The notes beneath the pieces were generated by a model. The model was not told where the DNA came from. It did no database searches and worked only from the letters and a program-made list of their open reading frames with translations. From JBDREF01 sp043820045 (lineage in GTDB: Bacteria; Planctomycetota; Phycisphaerae; Sedimentisphaerales; Anaerobacaceae), in the NCBI GenBank assembly GCA_043820045.1, contig JBDREF010000116.1, positions 1 to 50,921 of the forward strand: DNA of 50,921 bases. The letters are read 5' to 3'. Of the stretch, positions 1-8,638 are shown piece after piece. The number at the start of each line of letters is the position of its first letter. Positions within the stretch are counted from its first letter, which is position 1. The position numbers and the translations under genes are program-made.

Positions 1-1362
1 CACGTTGTCAATCGCCCACCACCAGTCATTGCCTGCATCGAACAAGCCGAACGTCAAAACGACACTCTTGGCGCCTGCTGGATTCCCCAGACCGATGACA
101 ACAGTCTCATTGGTGGCGTCAGGTTTGAAATTCGGGCTGCCTTCATCGGATTCCCACAGCATTACCTGGACTGGGTCTCCACCATCGAACGAGGCGGTTA
201 TATTCGCAGTCTGGTGATAGTTGTCGTCGAACTCAGGACGCCAGCTCGAATCGAACTTGAGCTGCAGGGTACCCGCCTCGACACCGGAGATATCAATTTC
301 AGGTGTACTGAGGAAGGTTTTGTACCAGCCCCCTGCCGCCGAGTCTGTATGGTCGGCGTCATCCCACTCATCGGGATCTGCGACGGCAACAATGCCGACT
401 CCCAACGTGAACTGTGAACGATTTTGGTCACCGGCGGCTTGCGTCCACCATGCCTTGTCCGCGAAAGCCCAGCCGGCCCACTCGGTCACACCATCGGTGG
501 CCGGGTCGCCAATTCCGGGGATACCACTTTCGTCAACAATCCAACCGTCCGGCGGAGTGTCCGTCCAGACCGCCGCCCCGGCAAGCGTCTCATCAACGTT
601 CGGGCCCAAAGGCAAACCTTCGAAATCCTCCGAAAGTACGACAACTACTTTGACGGCCGTCACGGTAGTCTTGCCGGGATTCGTACTGTCGTAATCCACG
701 CTGATTTTGCCGGCGCCACCATACCCAACGATGCCTCCCGTGGCCACAAGGTCATTAACCTTCGCGGTCTCATCACCTTCCAGCACCAATGCGCCTTCGG
801 TGATATCGATCAGGCCGTTAGCTTTCACCTGGAGGCCGTCGGGCTTGGTGACGCTATACGTGCCGCCATTAAGGAACAATTCCCCAAACGCTCCGCTGCC
901 CGTGGGAATTACCGCCTCTCCGGCGCTGATCGTACCGCCGGTCATCGTCAGGGTGCCTGCACCACCGCCCCATCCAAGCTCGAATTCATTGACAACGGTT
1001 ACAGTCCCGCCACTCATGTCCCAGATGCCAAAGGAATCTGCTCCATCGCCCCACCATATCCAGTTTCCTACTTCAAGAGTCCCGCCGGTGATAGTCAGCG
1101 TCGGCTCCCCTGGAGCTTCTGTAAAAACTCCATTAGCTTTAGCATCGATCCCATCCTGAATAACCGGGCCGCCCGGCGCTGCTGCCGCCGGCACATCGAT
1201 CCTGACGTCGTCGGCCAGAGTGGGGACCCTGCCCAAATCCCAGTTATCAGGATTGCTCCAGAGGTGGTCGGCGCCGAGATCGGTCCACTGGATGTCCTCG
1301 GCGTAACCAGCCGAGCCCAGCAACAAAACAGCGGCAACCAAAAGAAATGTCTTCTTACACAT
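1..1362 (-). CDS. Exported protein with GGT-rich beta repeats, 3' end beyond window
   Basis: An open frame runs leftward without a stop from the ATG at 1362 to the window edge (about 454 residues), so the C-terminus is missing. It begins with a Sec signal peptide (MCKKTFLLVAAVLLLGSAGYA). Residues about 25-210 hold a WSNPDNWDLGRVPTLADDV opening followed by repeated TGGT turns, resembling the T5SS/PEP-CTERM-associated repeat of exported planctomycete proteins. Residues about 245-454 look like a second beta-sandwich beginning VVVVLSEDFEGLPLGP. The start is fixed by AAGGAGGA five bases upstream of the ATG. The overlapping opposite-strand frame at 424-1392 is a shadow. Function is unknown; a cell-surface or extracellular role is inferred from the signal peptide and fold. 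Confidence 0.85.
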   Translation of the reverse strand, partial: MCKKTFLLVAAVLLLGSAGYAEDIQWTDLGADHLWSNPDNWDLGRVPTLADDVRIDVPAAAAPGGPVIQDGIDAKANGVFTEAPGEPTLTITGGTLEVGNWIWWGDGADSFGIWDMSGGTVTVVNEFELGWGGGAGTLTMTGGTISAGEAVIPTGSGAFGELFLNGGTYSVTKPDGLQVKANGLIDITEGALVLEGDETAKVNDLVATGGIVGYGGAGKISVDYDSTNPGKTTVTAVKVVVVLSEDFEGLPLGPNVDETLAGAAVWTDTPPDGWIVDESGIPGIGDPATDGVTEWAGWAFADKAWWTQAAGDQNRSQFTLGVGIVAVADPDEWDDADHTDSAAGGWYKTFLSTPEIDISGVEAGTLQLKFDSSWRPEFDDNYHQTANITASFDGGDPVQVMLWESDEGSPNFKPDATNETVVIGLGNPAGAKSVVLTFGLFDAGNDWWWAIDNV

Positions 1363-1455
1363 AATAGTCCTCCTTCAAAAAGAGTTAGATGAATTGCAGT
1401 GCTCTGGCCGCGCGCCAAAGCGACCAACGATAAGTCTCACTTTTCCTCCACTTCT

Positions 1456-1590
1456 TTACACAAATTTGCATTTGCAGCAAGTCAACAACACCTCCTCTCT
1501 TACAAAGGCCGCAAAGTGAGCCGCCAATTGAAATGCTGAAGAAAATGACTGTGAAGGGCAACGCTTTCGACGCAATCTCGTGTCTTGCAT
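1456..1590 (-). CDS. Possible leader ORF (44 codons) upstream of exported protein
   Basis: A short ORF starts at 1590 and lies in the long leader between the predicted promoter (1693-1722) and the exported-protein gene starting at 1362. It has a strong Shine-Dalgarno GGAGGAG (1596-1602) with a 5-base spacer, the same arrangement as the leader ORF at 21127-21186. The peptide begins MQDTRLRRKRCPSQSFSSAF and ends with a Cys-rich tail. It matches no family I know. It may be a regulatory leader peptide or chance; the Shine-Dalgarno is the only direct support. Confidence 0.3.
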   Translation of the reverse strand: MQDTRLRRKRCPSQSFSSAFQLAAHFAAFVREEVLLTCCKCKFV

Positions 1591-1692
1591 AAGAACTCCT
1601 CCACAACCGAAAAACCGGAAGAATTATGCTCGCCTGACGCATTATAAGCCACAGATGTTCGACTGCACGCGCATAAACACCACTACCATCAA

Positions 1693-1722
1693 TATATACA
1701 GGATTATGCCCCTTCTCGTCAA
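1693..1722 (-). promoter_or_regulatory. Sigma-70-like promoter, long leader to gene at 1362
   Basis: Reading the minus strand, TTGACG (1717-1722) and TATATA (1693-1698) are 18 bases apart, and TTTC lies directly upstream of the -35 element. The same TTCTTGA extended -35 recurs before the genes starting at 21114, 28654 and 49107. The predicted leader is about 325 nt. A second TATAAT-like hexamer further downstream in the leader is a possible alternative. Confidence 0.5.
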
Positions 1723-2107
1723 GAAAAATCCATGTTTCCACCAACAAAAATTTCCAAGTTGTGCATGGCAATTAGGCGGAAGAATTACGGTGGTAATATT
1801 CTTTCGTTTTGCAGATTTTTCCCCGCTGCGTGTCGATCCAATGGCGGCTTTGGCCACAATGGAGTCGGACCAGCATGCCTTCGGCGGACCCACGGCCGAC
1901 ATTACAATGGGAGCCGCCAGCCTGATTTTTCCGGCGGTATTCTCGAATGGCTTGTTGACACATTCGCGCCGGAACAATACCATGACGGTTTTTGCCGGAC
2001 TCACTTGGTGGGGTAAGTCCCAATCTATGGAAACGGCGTCAAGCAGAGCCGCGACTGCAAGGAAGCGGTAACTTTGCCCAAGGGGAAACTTGATTGAGAG
2101 AATCATC

Positions 2108-3046
2108 ATGACAACAACAAGAAGCAAAATAACGATAGTCGGCGCCGGCAACGTCGGCGCAACAGCCGCCCACATCGCCGCGACAAGACAACTCGGCGAT
2201 ATCGTCCTTATCGATGTAGTCAAAGGCCTCGCCGAAGGCAAAGCCCTCGATATAGTCGAAGCGGCCCCAGTCCAGCTTTACGACTGCGATGTAGTCGGCA
2301 CCCTCGACTGGAAAGACACTGCAGGCAGCGACATCGTCATTATAACCAGCGGGCTTCCCCGCAAACCCGGCATGAGCCGGGACGACCTGCTCGCGAAAAA
2401 CACACAGATCGTCAGGGACGTCAGCGAAAAAACCGCCAAGCACTCGCCCGAGAGCATCGTCATCATCGTCTGCAATCCGCTGGATGCAATGGTTTACGCC
2501 GCCGGCAAAGTTACAGGGTTTGCCAAAAACAAGGTCATGGGAATGGCCGGCGCACTGGATTCGGCACGCTTTTCCTGCTTTCTCGCCGCCGAACTCGGCG
2601 TAAGCGTCGAGGAGATAAAGTGCGTCTTGATGGGCGGCCACGGCGACGACATGGTGCCTTTACCCAGATTCACATCGGTCGGTGGAATAACAGTGACCGA
2701 ACTTCTCACCGAGGAGAAAATCGCCGAACTCATCCAGAGAACACGAAACGGCGGCATAGAAGTGGTGAATCTGTTGGGCTACAGCGCCTACTACGCCCCG
2801 GCCGCCGGAGCGGTCAAAATGGCAGAAGCGATACTGAAAGACAAGAAAAGCCTCCTTTCCTGCTGTGCCTACTGCGACAGAGAGTATGGCGTCGGCGGAT
2901 ATTTCGTCGGCGTCCCGGCCGTCCTCGGCAAGAGCGGCGTCGAGAGGGTCATCGAACTCGACCTGACCGAATCAGAACAGGCTCTGCTTGAGAAATCCGT
3001 AGAGCACGTCAGGCAACTCGCAGCAAAAGTTGACGAGTTGCTCTGA
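2108..3046 (+). CDS. mdh: Malate dehydrogenase (LDH-like type)
   Basis: This cytosolic enzyme interconverts malate and oxaloacetate with NAD. The 312-residue length is typical. The Rossmann GxGxxG is at residues 12-17 (GAGNVG). The substrate-specificity loop LPRKPGMSRDD carries Arg85 and Arg91, which favours malate over lactate. Asp151 with Arg154 and His178 in GGHGDD form the catalytic relay. The ATG at 2108 is chosen, preceded by GAGAG; an upstream TTG at 2090 would add six residues before the conserved start and is less likely. The gene stands alone, about 190 bases before the V/A-ATPase operon. Confidence 0.95.
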   Translation: MTTTRSKITIVGAGNVGATAAHIAATRQLGDIVLIDVVKGLAEGKALDIVEAAPVQLYDCDVVGTLDWKDTAGSDIVIITSGLPRKPGMSRDDLLAKNTQIVRDVSEKTAKHSPESIVIIVCNPLDAMVYAAGKVTGFAKNKVMGMAGALDSARFSCFLAAELGVSVEEIKCVLMGGHGDDMVPLPRFTSVGGITVTELLTEEKIAELIQRTRNGGIEVVNLLGYSAYYAPAAGAVKMAEAILKDKKSLLSCCAYCDREYGVGGYFVGVPAVLGKSGVERVIELDLTESEQALLEKSVEHVRQLAAKVDELL

Positions 3047-3094
3047 ATAAACAAAAACTTTTGGGTTACCTCTGGCCCTTGGCTGAATAAACAG

Positions 3095-3100
3095 TATAAT
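3095..3100 (+). promoter_or_regulatory. Candidate -10 element before V/A-ATPase operon
   Basis: A perfect TATAAT lies about 140 bases before the first ATPase gene in the 193-base gap after mdh. The -35 position reads CTGGCC, a poor match, so the promoter may need an activator or lie elsewhere. Confidence 0.35.
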
Positions 3101-3239
3101 TCATGTTTTTAAAGTTGCCGTGCATAAGAAACCAAAGTGCTATAAACCAAAGAAGCCAAATCAATCTGGCCAAATAGACTGAAGAATATGAGTGTATCTG
3201 GCCTTTGCAGTCAAACGACAATATTGAGGAAATGAGGAT

Positions 3240-3869
3240 ATGCCCACAAACATAGAATCCTTTGTCAAGACATTAGAATCGGAAGGCGTTGACACCGGCA
3301 AGAAGGCCGCCCGGAAAATCGAGGCCGAGGCCAGAGAGAAGGCAGATAAGATTATCGCCGAGGCCAACGAAACGGCGGAAAAGATAGTTACAGATGCACA
3401 GGCTGAAGCTGAGAAGGTTAAGGCCCGGGTGAATTCAAGTCTGGAATTGGCTGCTCGCGACGCTATTTACATGCTTCGCGGAAAGCTCGGTGAACAGCTC
3501 AGAATCGTGTTGAATTTCAATGTTGAGAAGGCTCTCAACGATGAAGAAACCCTTGCACACGTGTTGCGTGAAGTTATCCCCGCCTACGCAAAGGCCGATG
3601 CAGAGAACAAACTCGCTACCGAGATTAACATTTCTCAAGACTTGAAGAGCAGATTGCTGGAAGCTGCGCTCAGAGAGCTGACACATTCACTTAAGAATCA
3701 GAACGTTCAGGTTGATGTCAGTCACAATCTGGCTAAGGCCGGCTTCGAATATAAGATAGAAGGTTCAACAGTAGAAGTGAGCACGGAATCCGTAACAGCT
3801 TTGCTGGCAGAGATGATTGACCCCGAACTCCAGCGATTTCTTGAAAAGGCGGCCGGCGCCGGGGATTGA
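3240..3869 (+). CDS. atpE: V/A-type ATPase subunit E (peripheral stalk)
   Basis: First gene of the ATPase operon. Subunit E forms the peripheral stalk that ties the catalytic head to the membrane sector. The 209-residue protein has a charged helical N-terminal half (residues about 20-85, rich in A/E/K with heptad-like repeats such as EAREKADKIIAEANETAEKI), expected to form the stalk coiled coil. The globular C-terminal half ends with the usual LLAEMIDPELQRFLEKA-type helix. Start ATG 3240 has TGAGGA upstream. The assignment rests on sequence character plus operon position directly before the DUF2764, A and B genes. Confidence 0.88.
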   Translation: MPTNIESFVKTLESEGVDTGKKAARKIEAEAREKADKIIAEANETAEKIVTDAQAEAEKVKARVNSSLELAARDAIYMLRGKLGEQLRIVLNFNVEKALNDEETLAHVLREVIPAYAKADAENKLATEINISQDLKSRLLEAALRELTHSLKNQNVQVDVSHNLAKAGFEYKIEGSTVEVSTESVTALLAEMIDPELQRFLEKAAGAGD

Positions 3870-3915
3870 GACGACACAGTGAGCCCGGTGGTCTTTATAT
3901 AGAGAGCAAAGGATA

Positions 3916-4644
3916 ATGAGTACACTTCATCGATATGACTACTTATTGAGTGTTCTTCCGGCCCTTGAGCCGATAGGTAGTATTCCGCCGATGAGCAAAC
4001 GCGATTTGCTGGAGCAGGTTGCCGGCTCGAACGGCCCTGTCCGTACAGTCGAAATCATCCTTCTCAACGACGATCTCGCCCAATATCAGGCATTGTTGGC
4101 CGAGGAAATTGGAAAGGATCAGATCGATTTGGCGACTCTTTCCCTTGACAAGGCGGAAAACGAAGCGGTCCTGCCGGATTTCCTTTTGCCGGAAGAGGCT
4201 GCGGAAGAACAGGAAAACAATCGACTGTCCATAGATGAGATTTGGTCGCGATATTTCCATCACGCCGCTTCTGTGGCAAAACGCACGCGCAGCAGCTTCT
4301 TGAAAGCCTGGATTGGATTTGAGGTCGGCCTTCGCAATGCTCTTGTTACAGCCCGCGCCCACGTCCTCGGATTGGATGCCGCCACCTATCTGGTCGCACC
4401 TGAATTGACGGACATGGATACGGATTATAGCGCCATAATATCGGCGTGGTCGGCAGCGTCCAATCCCATGGCCGCATTGGAGGTCCTGGACAAATCAAGA
4501 TGGGACTGGCTCGACGAGCACGGGGACTGGTACAGTTTTTCGGCTCGTGAAATTGAAGTATATGCCGCCAAGCTTGTGCTTTTGCACCACTGGCGGCGTA
4601 TCTTATCCGATAGGCAACAACGCAATAAAATGAGTTTGACGTAA
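3916..4644 (+). CDS. DUF2764 family V/A-ATPase operon protein
   Basis: A 242-residue protein starting MSTLHRYDYLLSVLPALEPI, which fits the DUF2764 family found between subunits E and A in chlamydial and spirochaetal V-type ATPase operons. The protein is mostly helical and acidic, with conserved-looking W and R residues in the middle (IWSRYFHH, SSFLKAWIGFEVGLRNALV). The family is thought to stand in for the archaeal-type C (d) subunit that links rotor and head, because these operons lack a separate C gene; that role is inference. It lies 46 bases after subunit E and 51 before subunit A, with AAAGGATA as ribosome-binding site. Confidence 0.82.
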   Translation: MSTLHRYDYLLSVLPALEPIGSIPPMSKRDLLEQVAGSNGPVRTVEIILLNDDLAQYQALLAEEIGKDQIDLATLSLDKAENEAVLPDFLLPEEAAEEQENNRLSIDEIWSRYFHHAASVAKRTRSSFLKAWIGFEVGLRNALVTARAHVLGLDAATYLVAPELTDMDTDYSAIISAWSAASNPMAALEVLDKSRWDWLDEHGDWYSFSAREIEVYAAKLVLLHHWRRILSDRQQRNKMSLT

Positions 4645-4695
4645 GACCAGTTGCACAAAAACAACATTAATATCGCTTGATAGTGAGGAAATGCC

Positions 4696-6543
4696 GTGAA
4701 AGGACGAATTAAGGCCGTCTTTGGAAATATGGTCGTCGCCCGGACCAAGGAAAGAGTTGTCAAGAACGCAGTAGGTTATTGTGTACGCGGCGACGGGACA
4801 AAGCTGTTGTGCGAAGTTATCCGGGTTCGCGGCGATTCGGTTGACCTTCAGATATTCGAAGAAACGCGCGGCCTGCGGGTGGGAGACCATGTGGAGTTTC
4901 AGGAAGAGATGCTCTCTGCGGTGTTGGGACCTGGCCTGTTGGGTCAGATATATGACGGACTTCAGAATCCGTTGCCGCAGCTTGCCGAACAGGTCGGCTT
5001 CTTTCTTAAACCGGGCACTTATATGAACGCCCTCGATACCAATCGCACGTGGGACTGGACCCCCAAGGTTCAGGCCGGCGCAGTGGTCCAGGCGGGAGAT
5101 ACACTCGGCAGTGTTCCGGAAAGCATATTCGAGCACAGCATCATGGTGCCTTTCAGTTGGGAAGGCCAATACACGGTTCAATCGATCGCCGAACCGGGTT
5201 CATATCCCATTACGAAGGAAATCGCAACTCTGACCGGTTCTTCCGGCAATACACGCGGCGTGACCATGGAACAAACATGGCCGGTCAAACGACCGTTGTG
5301 CGTGGCTAAAAGACGATTGCTGCCGAGCAAACCGCTGGTCACGAGCGTTCGCATCGTTGATTCGATGTTCCCCATCGTCCAGGGCGGCACATATTGTATT
5401 CCAGGGCCTTTCGGGGCCGGCAAAACCGTATTACAACAGATTACTTCACGTCATGCCCATGTGGATATAGTAGTAATTACCGCTTGTGGTGAACGAGCGG
5501 GTGAAGTTGTGGACACGATTAGAGAATTCCCCCAGTTGCAGGATCCGCGCACCGGGCGAACTCTGATGGAACGGACAATCATAATCTGCAATACATCGGC
5601 AATGCCTGTAGCTGCTCGCGACGCATCCGTATATACGGGCATGACTCTGGCGGAGTATTACCGCCAGATGGGTCTGAATGTTCTTCTTCTGGCTGATTCC
5701 ACCAGTCGCTGGGCCCAGGCGATGCGTGAGATTTCCGGGCGTTTGGAAGAGATACCCGGCGAGGAAGCATTTCCCGCCTATCTCGAAAGCCGCATCGCAA
5801 ACTTCTATGAGCGGGCGGGAGCTATTGAGCTTCGTGACAAGCGCATAGCATCGGCCACTATCGGCGGGACGGTCAGTCCGGCCGGCGGCAACTTCGACGA
5901 ACCTGTGACACAGGCGACACTTAAGGTCGTAGGTGCCTTCCACGGCCTGAGCCGGTCCCGAAGCGATGCACGTCGTTACCCCGCTATTGACCCGCTGGAT
6001 AGCTGGAGTAAGTACGTCGGCATTATCGACCCAAAAAAAGTCGAGACAATAAATCACACGCTCAGACGCGGCGATGAGATACGCCAGATGATGACGGTGG
6101 TCGGCGAGGAAGGGACGCCCACCGAAGATTTCACAATAATGCTAAAAGCTGAATTCTTCGATTCGGCCTATCTGCAGCAGAACGCATTTGACGATGTGGA
6201 TGCTGCCACTTCTGTGGATCGACAGCGGTTCGTTTTCGACAAGATACTTGAAGTTATCGAGGCGAATTTTGATTTCAAGGACAAGGACGAGGCGCGTCAT
6301 ACACTCAAGAAGATAAGCAGCATGTTCATTAACTGGAACTATGCCCGCTGGGATGAAAGTGTTGTCCCCGAATCAGAAAGACAGGACGAGCCCATGGACA
6401 AGTCCCAGGCCAAAGATGACGATGCGACCGAACGGGGCGACTTTAAGGAAATCCTAAGTCAAATCGATCAGTACCTCCGGTCGCTCCTGAGTGATAAAGA
6501 TAAATCAGAGTCAAAGGATGAACTTGAGCAGGTGACAGCCTGA
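4696..6543 (+). CDS. atpA: V/A-type ATPase catalytic subunit A
   Basis: Catalytic subunit of the rotary ATPase, hydrolysing or making ATP at the A/B interface. Walker A is GPFGAGKT at residues 237-244; the ADST segment (about 333) followed by REISGRLEEIPGEEAFPAYL is the family signature. The bulge domain typical of A subunits lies at residues about 110-190. At 615 residues it is slightly long because of a charged C-terminal tail rich in D, K, S and E (from about 555). The start is GTG at 4696 with GTGAGGAA upstream; the nearby ATG at 4691 is out of frame. Part of the E-DUF2764-A-B-D-I-K operon. Confidence 0.96.
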   Translation: MKGRIKAVFGNMVVARTKERVVKNAVGYCVRGDGTKLLCEVIRVRGDSVDLQIFEETRGLRVGDHVEFQEEMLSAVLGPGLLGQIYDGLQNPLPQLAEQVGFFLKPGTYMNALDTNRTWDWTPKVQAGAVVQAGDTLGSVPESIFEHSIMVPFSWEGQYTVQSIAEPGSYPITKEIATLTGSSGNTRGVTMEQTWPVKRPLCVAKRRLLPSKPLVTSVRIVDSMFPIVQGGTYCIPGPFGAGKTVLQQITSRHAHVDIVVITACGERAGEVVDTIREFPQLQDPRTGRTLMERTIIICNTSAMPVAARDASVYTGMTLAEYYRQMGLNVLLLADSTSRWAQAMREISGRLEEIPGEEAFPAYLESRIANFYERAGAIELRDKRIASATIGGTVSPAGGNFDEPVTQATLKVVGAFHGLSRSRSDARRYPAIDPLDSWSKYVGIIDPKKVETINHTLRRGDEIRQMMTVVGEEGTPTEDFTIMLKAEFFDSAYLQQNAFDDVDAATSVDRQRFVFDKILEVIEANFDFKDKDEARHTLKKISSMFINWNYARWDESVVPESERQDEPMDKSQAKDDDATERGDFKEILSQIDQYLRSLLSDKDKSESKDELEQVTA

Positions 6544-6640
6544 AGCTGTGCACACGAGCACACTCAATCCAGGAATAGGACGATTAAGAGTTCGCAATAG
6601 CGTTTAAGATATAACGCTCAACACTATAAGGCGGTCGACA

Positions 6641-7981
6641 ATGAGAACATTTTATGATGAGATTTCGAGAATAGCCGGTAACGTCGTAACTGTCAAAGCT
6701 CAGGGAATAAGCTACGATGAGCTGGCTGTAATTACAACAGACCACAGCACTTCGCTGGCTCAGGTTATTCGTCTGGAGGACGATCAGGTAAGTCTCCAGA
6801 TATTCGGCGGCACAGAAGGAGTCTCCACCGGAGATAAGATTCGATTCCTCGGCCACTCCTTCACGGTGCCGTTCAGCGATGCTCTGCTTGGAAGGGTCTT
6901 CGACGGGTCGGGGCACCCGAGAGACGGAAGGCCGGAGGTCAAAGCCGAAGCCGTGGAAACCGGATCGCCGGCGGTAAATCCGATAAAACGCAGAGTCCCC
7001 GACAAAATGATACACACGCGTATTCCCATGATCGACATTTTCAATACGTTGGTCGGCTCGCAGAAGCTGCCGATCTTTTCGGTTGCCGGCGAGCCGTACA
7101 ATGATGTATTGGCAAGAGTCGGCATGCAGGCCGACGCAGAGATTATTATTCTCGGCGGCATGGGTCTGCGTCACGACGATTATCTGACATTCCGCCACCG
7201 TTTCGACGAAGCAGGCGTGCTGGGACGGACCATTATGTTCATTCATACCGCCGCCGATCCTGTGGTGGAATGTCTGCTCATACCGGATCTGGCATTGGCC
7301 GTTGGCGAGCAGTACGCCTTGCAGGGCAAAAACGTTCTTGTGCTTCTCTCGGACATGACGTCTTTTTCAGATGCTCTCAAAGAGATAGCCATAACCATGG
7401 AACAGGTGCCGTCGAACCGTGGCTATCCGGGCGACCTATATACCCAGTTAGCCAGGCGTTACGAGAAGGCGGTCGATTTTGACGGAGCCGGCTCCATGAC
7501 TCTGCTGGCCTGTGTGACTATGCCGGGCGATGATGTCACCCATCCGGTCCCCGATAATACGGGCTACATTACCGAAGGTCAGTTGTACCTGCGCAACGGC
7601 CGTATCGAACCGTTTGGATCCCTGTCTCGTTTGAAACAGTTGGTCAACGGCAAAACACGGGATGATCATCGGGCTATTATGAACGCATGCATCCAGCTCT
7701 ACGCACAGTGCGACGAGAGCCGGGAAAAACGCGAAATGGGTTTTGAGTTGTCCGAATGGGACGCGAGATTATTGAAATACGGCGATCTGTTCGAAGAAAA
7801 GATAATGGACCTTAACTTGAATATTCAGCTTTTCGATGCACTGGATAAATGCTGGGAAATCCTCGCTGAATGTTTCAAGCCGGAGGAGACCGGCATCAGG
7901 GATGCCATTATTGAAAAGCACTGGCCCGGGAAAAGCCGTTACACGGAGCCGGAGGCAATAGCAGAAACGGTGCAGGCATAA
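6641..7981 (+). CDS. atpB: V/A-type ATPase regulatory subunit B
   Basis: Non-catalytic nucleotide-binding subunit that alternates with A in the head. As expected for B, the P-loop is degenerate (LPIFSVAGEPYNDVLARV near residue 143), while the family signature PSNRGYPGDLYTQLARRYEKA is near residue 257. It is 446 residues, a normal length. The start ATG has AAGGCGG upstream. It follows A after 97 bases and precedes D by 18. Confidence 0.96.
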   Translation: MRTFYDEISRIAGNVVTVKAQGISYDELAVITTDHSTSLAQVIRLEDDQVSLQIFGGTEGVSTGDKIRFLGHSFTVPFSDALLGRVFDGSGHPRDGRPEVKAEAVETGSPAVNPIKRRVPDKMIHTRIPMIDIFNTLVGSQKLPIFSVAGEPYNDVLARVGMQADAEIIILGGMGLRHDDYLTFRHRFDEAGVLGRTIMFIHTAADPVVECLLIPDLALAVGEQYALQGKNVLVLLSDMTSFSDALKEIAITMEQVPSNRGYPGDLYTQLARRYEKAVDFDGAGSMTLLACVTMPGDDVTHPVPDNTGYITEGQLYLRNGRIEPFGSLSRLKQLVNGKTRDDHRAIMNACIQLYAQCDESREKREMGFELSEWDARLLKYGDLFEEKIMDLNLNIQLFDALDKCWEILAECFKPEETGIRDAIIEKHWPGKSRYTEPEAIAETVQA

Positions 7982-7999
7982 CGACGTTCCAAAATATAT

Positions 8000-8638
8000 A
8001 TGGCCAAACGGAAGATAAAATTCACACGAACAGAGCTGAAGCAACAGCGTGACGCGCTGGCCCGCTTCAAACGCTATTTGCCTACGCTCAAGCTTAAACA
8101 ACAGCAGGTCCAGGCCTCTATCGTACAGACCCGCCAGGCATTTCGTAAAATGCAGGGAGCAGTCAAAGCGACGGAAAGAACCATCTCGGCGTATGACAGC
8201 TTATTTAATGATGCAGCAGGTGTCAATTTTAGAAAATCAGCCACTCCGGATTCTGTCGTTACATCTACGCATAGTATCGCGGGTGTATATGTACCTCGCT
8301 TCGAAAGAATCGGCTTCCCAAAGGTTGATTACAGCCTGTTCGCAACCGCGCCGTGGGTTGACAGAGCCGTCGCCGATCTAAAAAAACTCAATCGCCAAAC
8401 AGCAGAATTGGATGTCCTGCAGCAGTGTCTCGATCTCCTGCAGGCTGAGCTGAAAAAAGTAATGCAACGAGTCAATCTTTTTGAAAAAGTCATGATCCCG
8501 AATACTCTCGACAATATTCGCAGGATTCGCATCGCATTGGGCGATCAGATGACCGCCGGCGTTGCCCGGGCCAAAATAGCCAAGGCCAAGTTAGAGCAAA
8601 AAGAGCATGAAAGCGCCGTGGAGGCTGTCGCCATATGA
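8000..8638 (+). CDS. atpD: V/A-type ATPase subunit D (central stalk)
   Basis: Central rotor shaft of the ATPase. The N-terminal helix FTRTELKQQRDALARFKRYL followed by PTLKLKQQQVQ and the long C-terminal helix match the subunit D family; 212 residues is normal. The ATG at 8000 has no good Shine-Dalgarno (CCAAAATATAT), so translation may be coupled to subunit B 18 bases upstream. Its stop overlaps the start of subunit I by 4 bases (ATGA). Confidence 0.92.
   Translation: MAKRKIKFTRTELKQQRDALARFKRYLPTLKLKQQQVQASIVQTRQAFRKMQGAVKATERTISAYDSLFNDAAGVNFRKSATPDSVVTSTHSIAGVYVPRFERIGFPKVDYSLFATAPWVDRAVADLKKLNRQTAELDVLQQCLDLLQAELKKVMQRVNLFEKVMIPNTLDNIRRIRIALGDQMTAGVARAKIAKAKLEQKEHESAVEAVAI

Larger units (their letters stand above)
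1363..2107. other. 745-base divergent intergenic region
   Basis: This gap separates the leftward exported-protein gene from the rightward malate dehydrogenase. It holds the leader and promoter of the leftward gene and a possible leader ORF. Frames in 1580-2241 on both strands lack recognisable domains and a convincing Shine-Dalgarno. I could not pick out a clear promoter for malate dehydrogenase. Confidence 0.5.

Noticed and set aside
424..1392. 322-residue plus-strand frame
   Set aside because: Antisense to the exported protein reading off the left edge, which has a signal peptide and Shine-Dalgarno.
1580..2241. Overlapping frames in the mdh upstream region
   Set aside because: No domains; they overlap the promoter and leader of the divergent gene and the mdh coding start.
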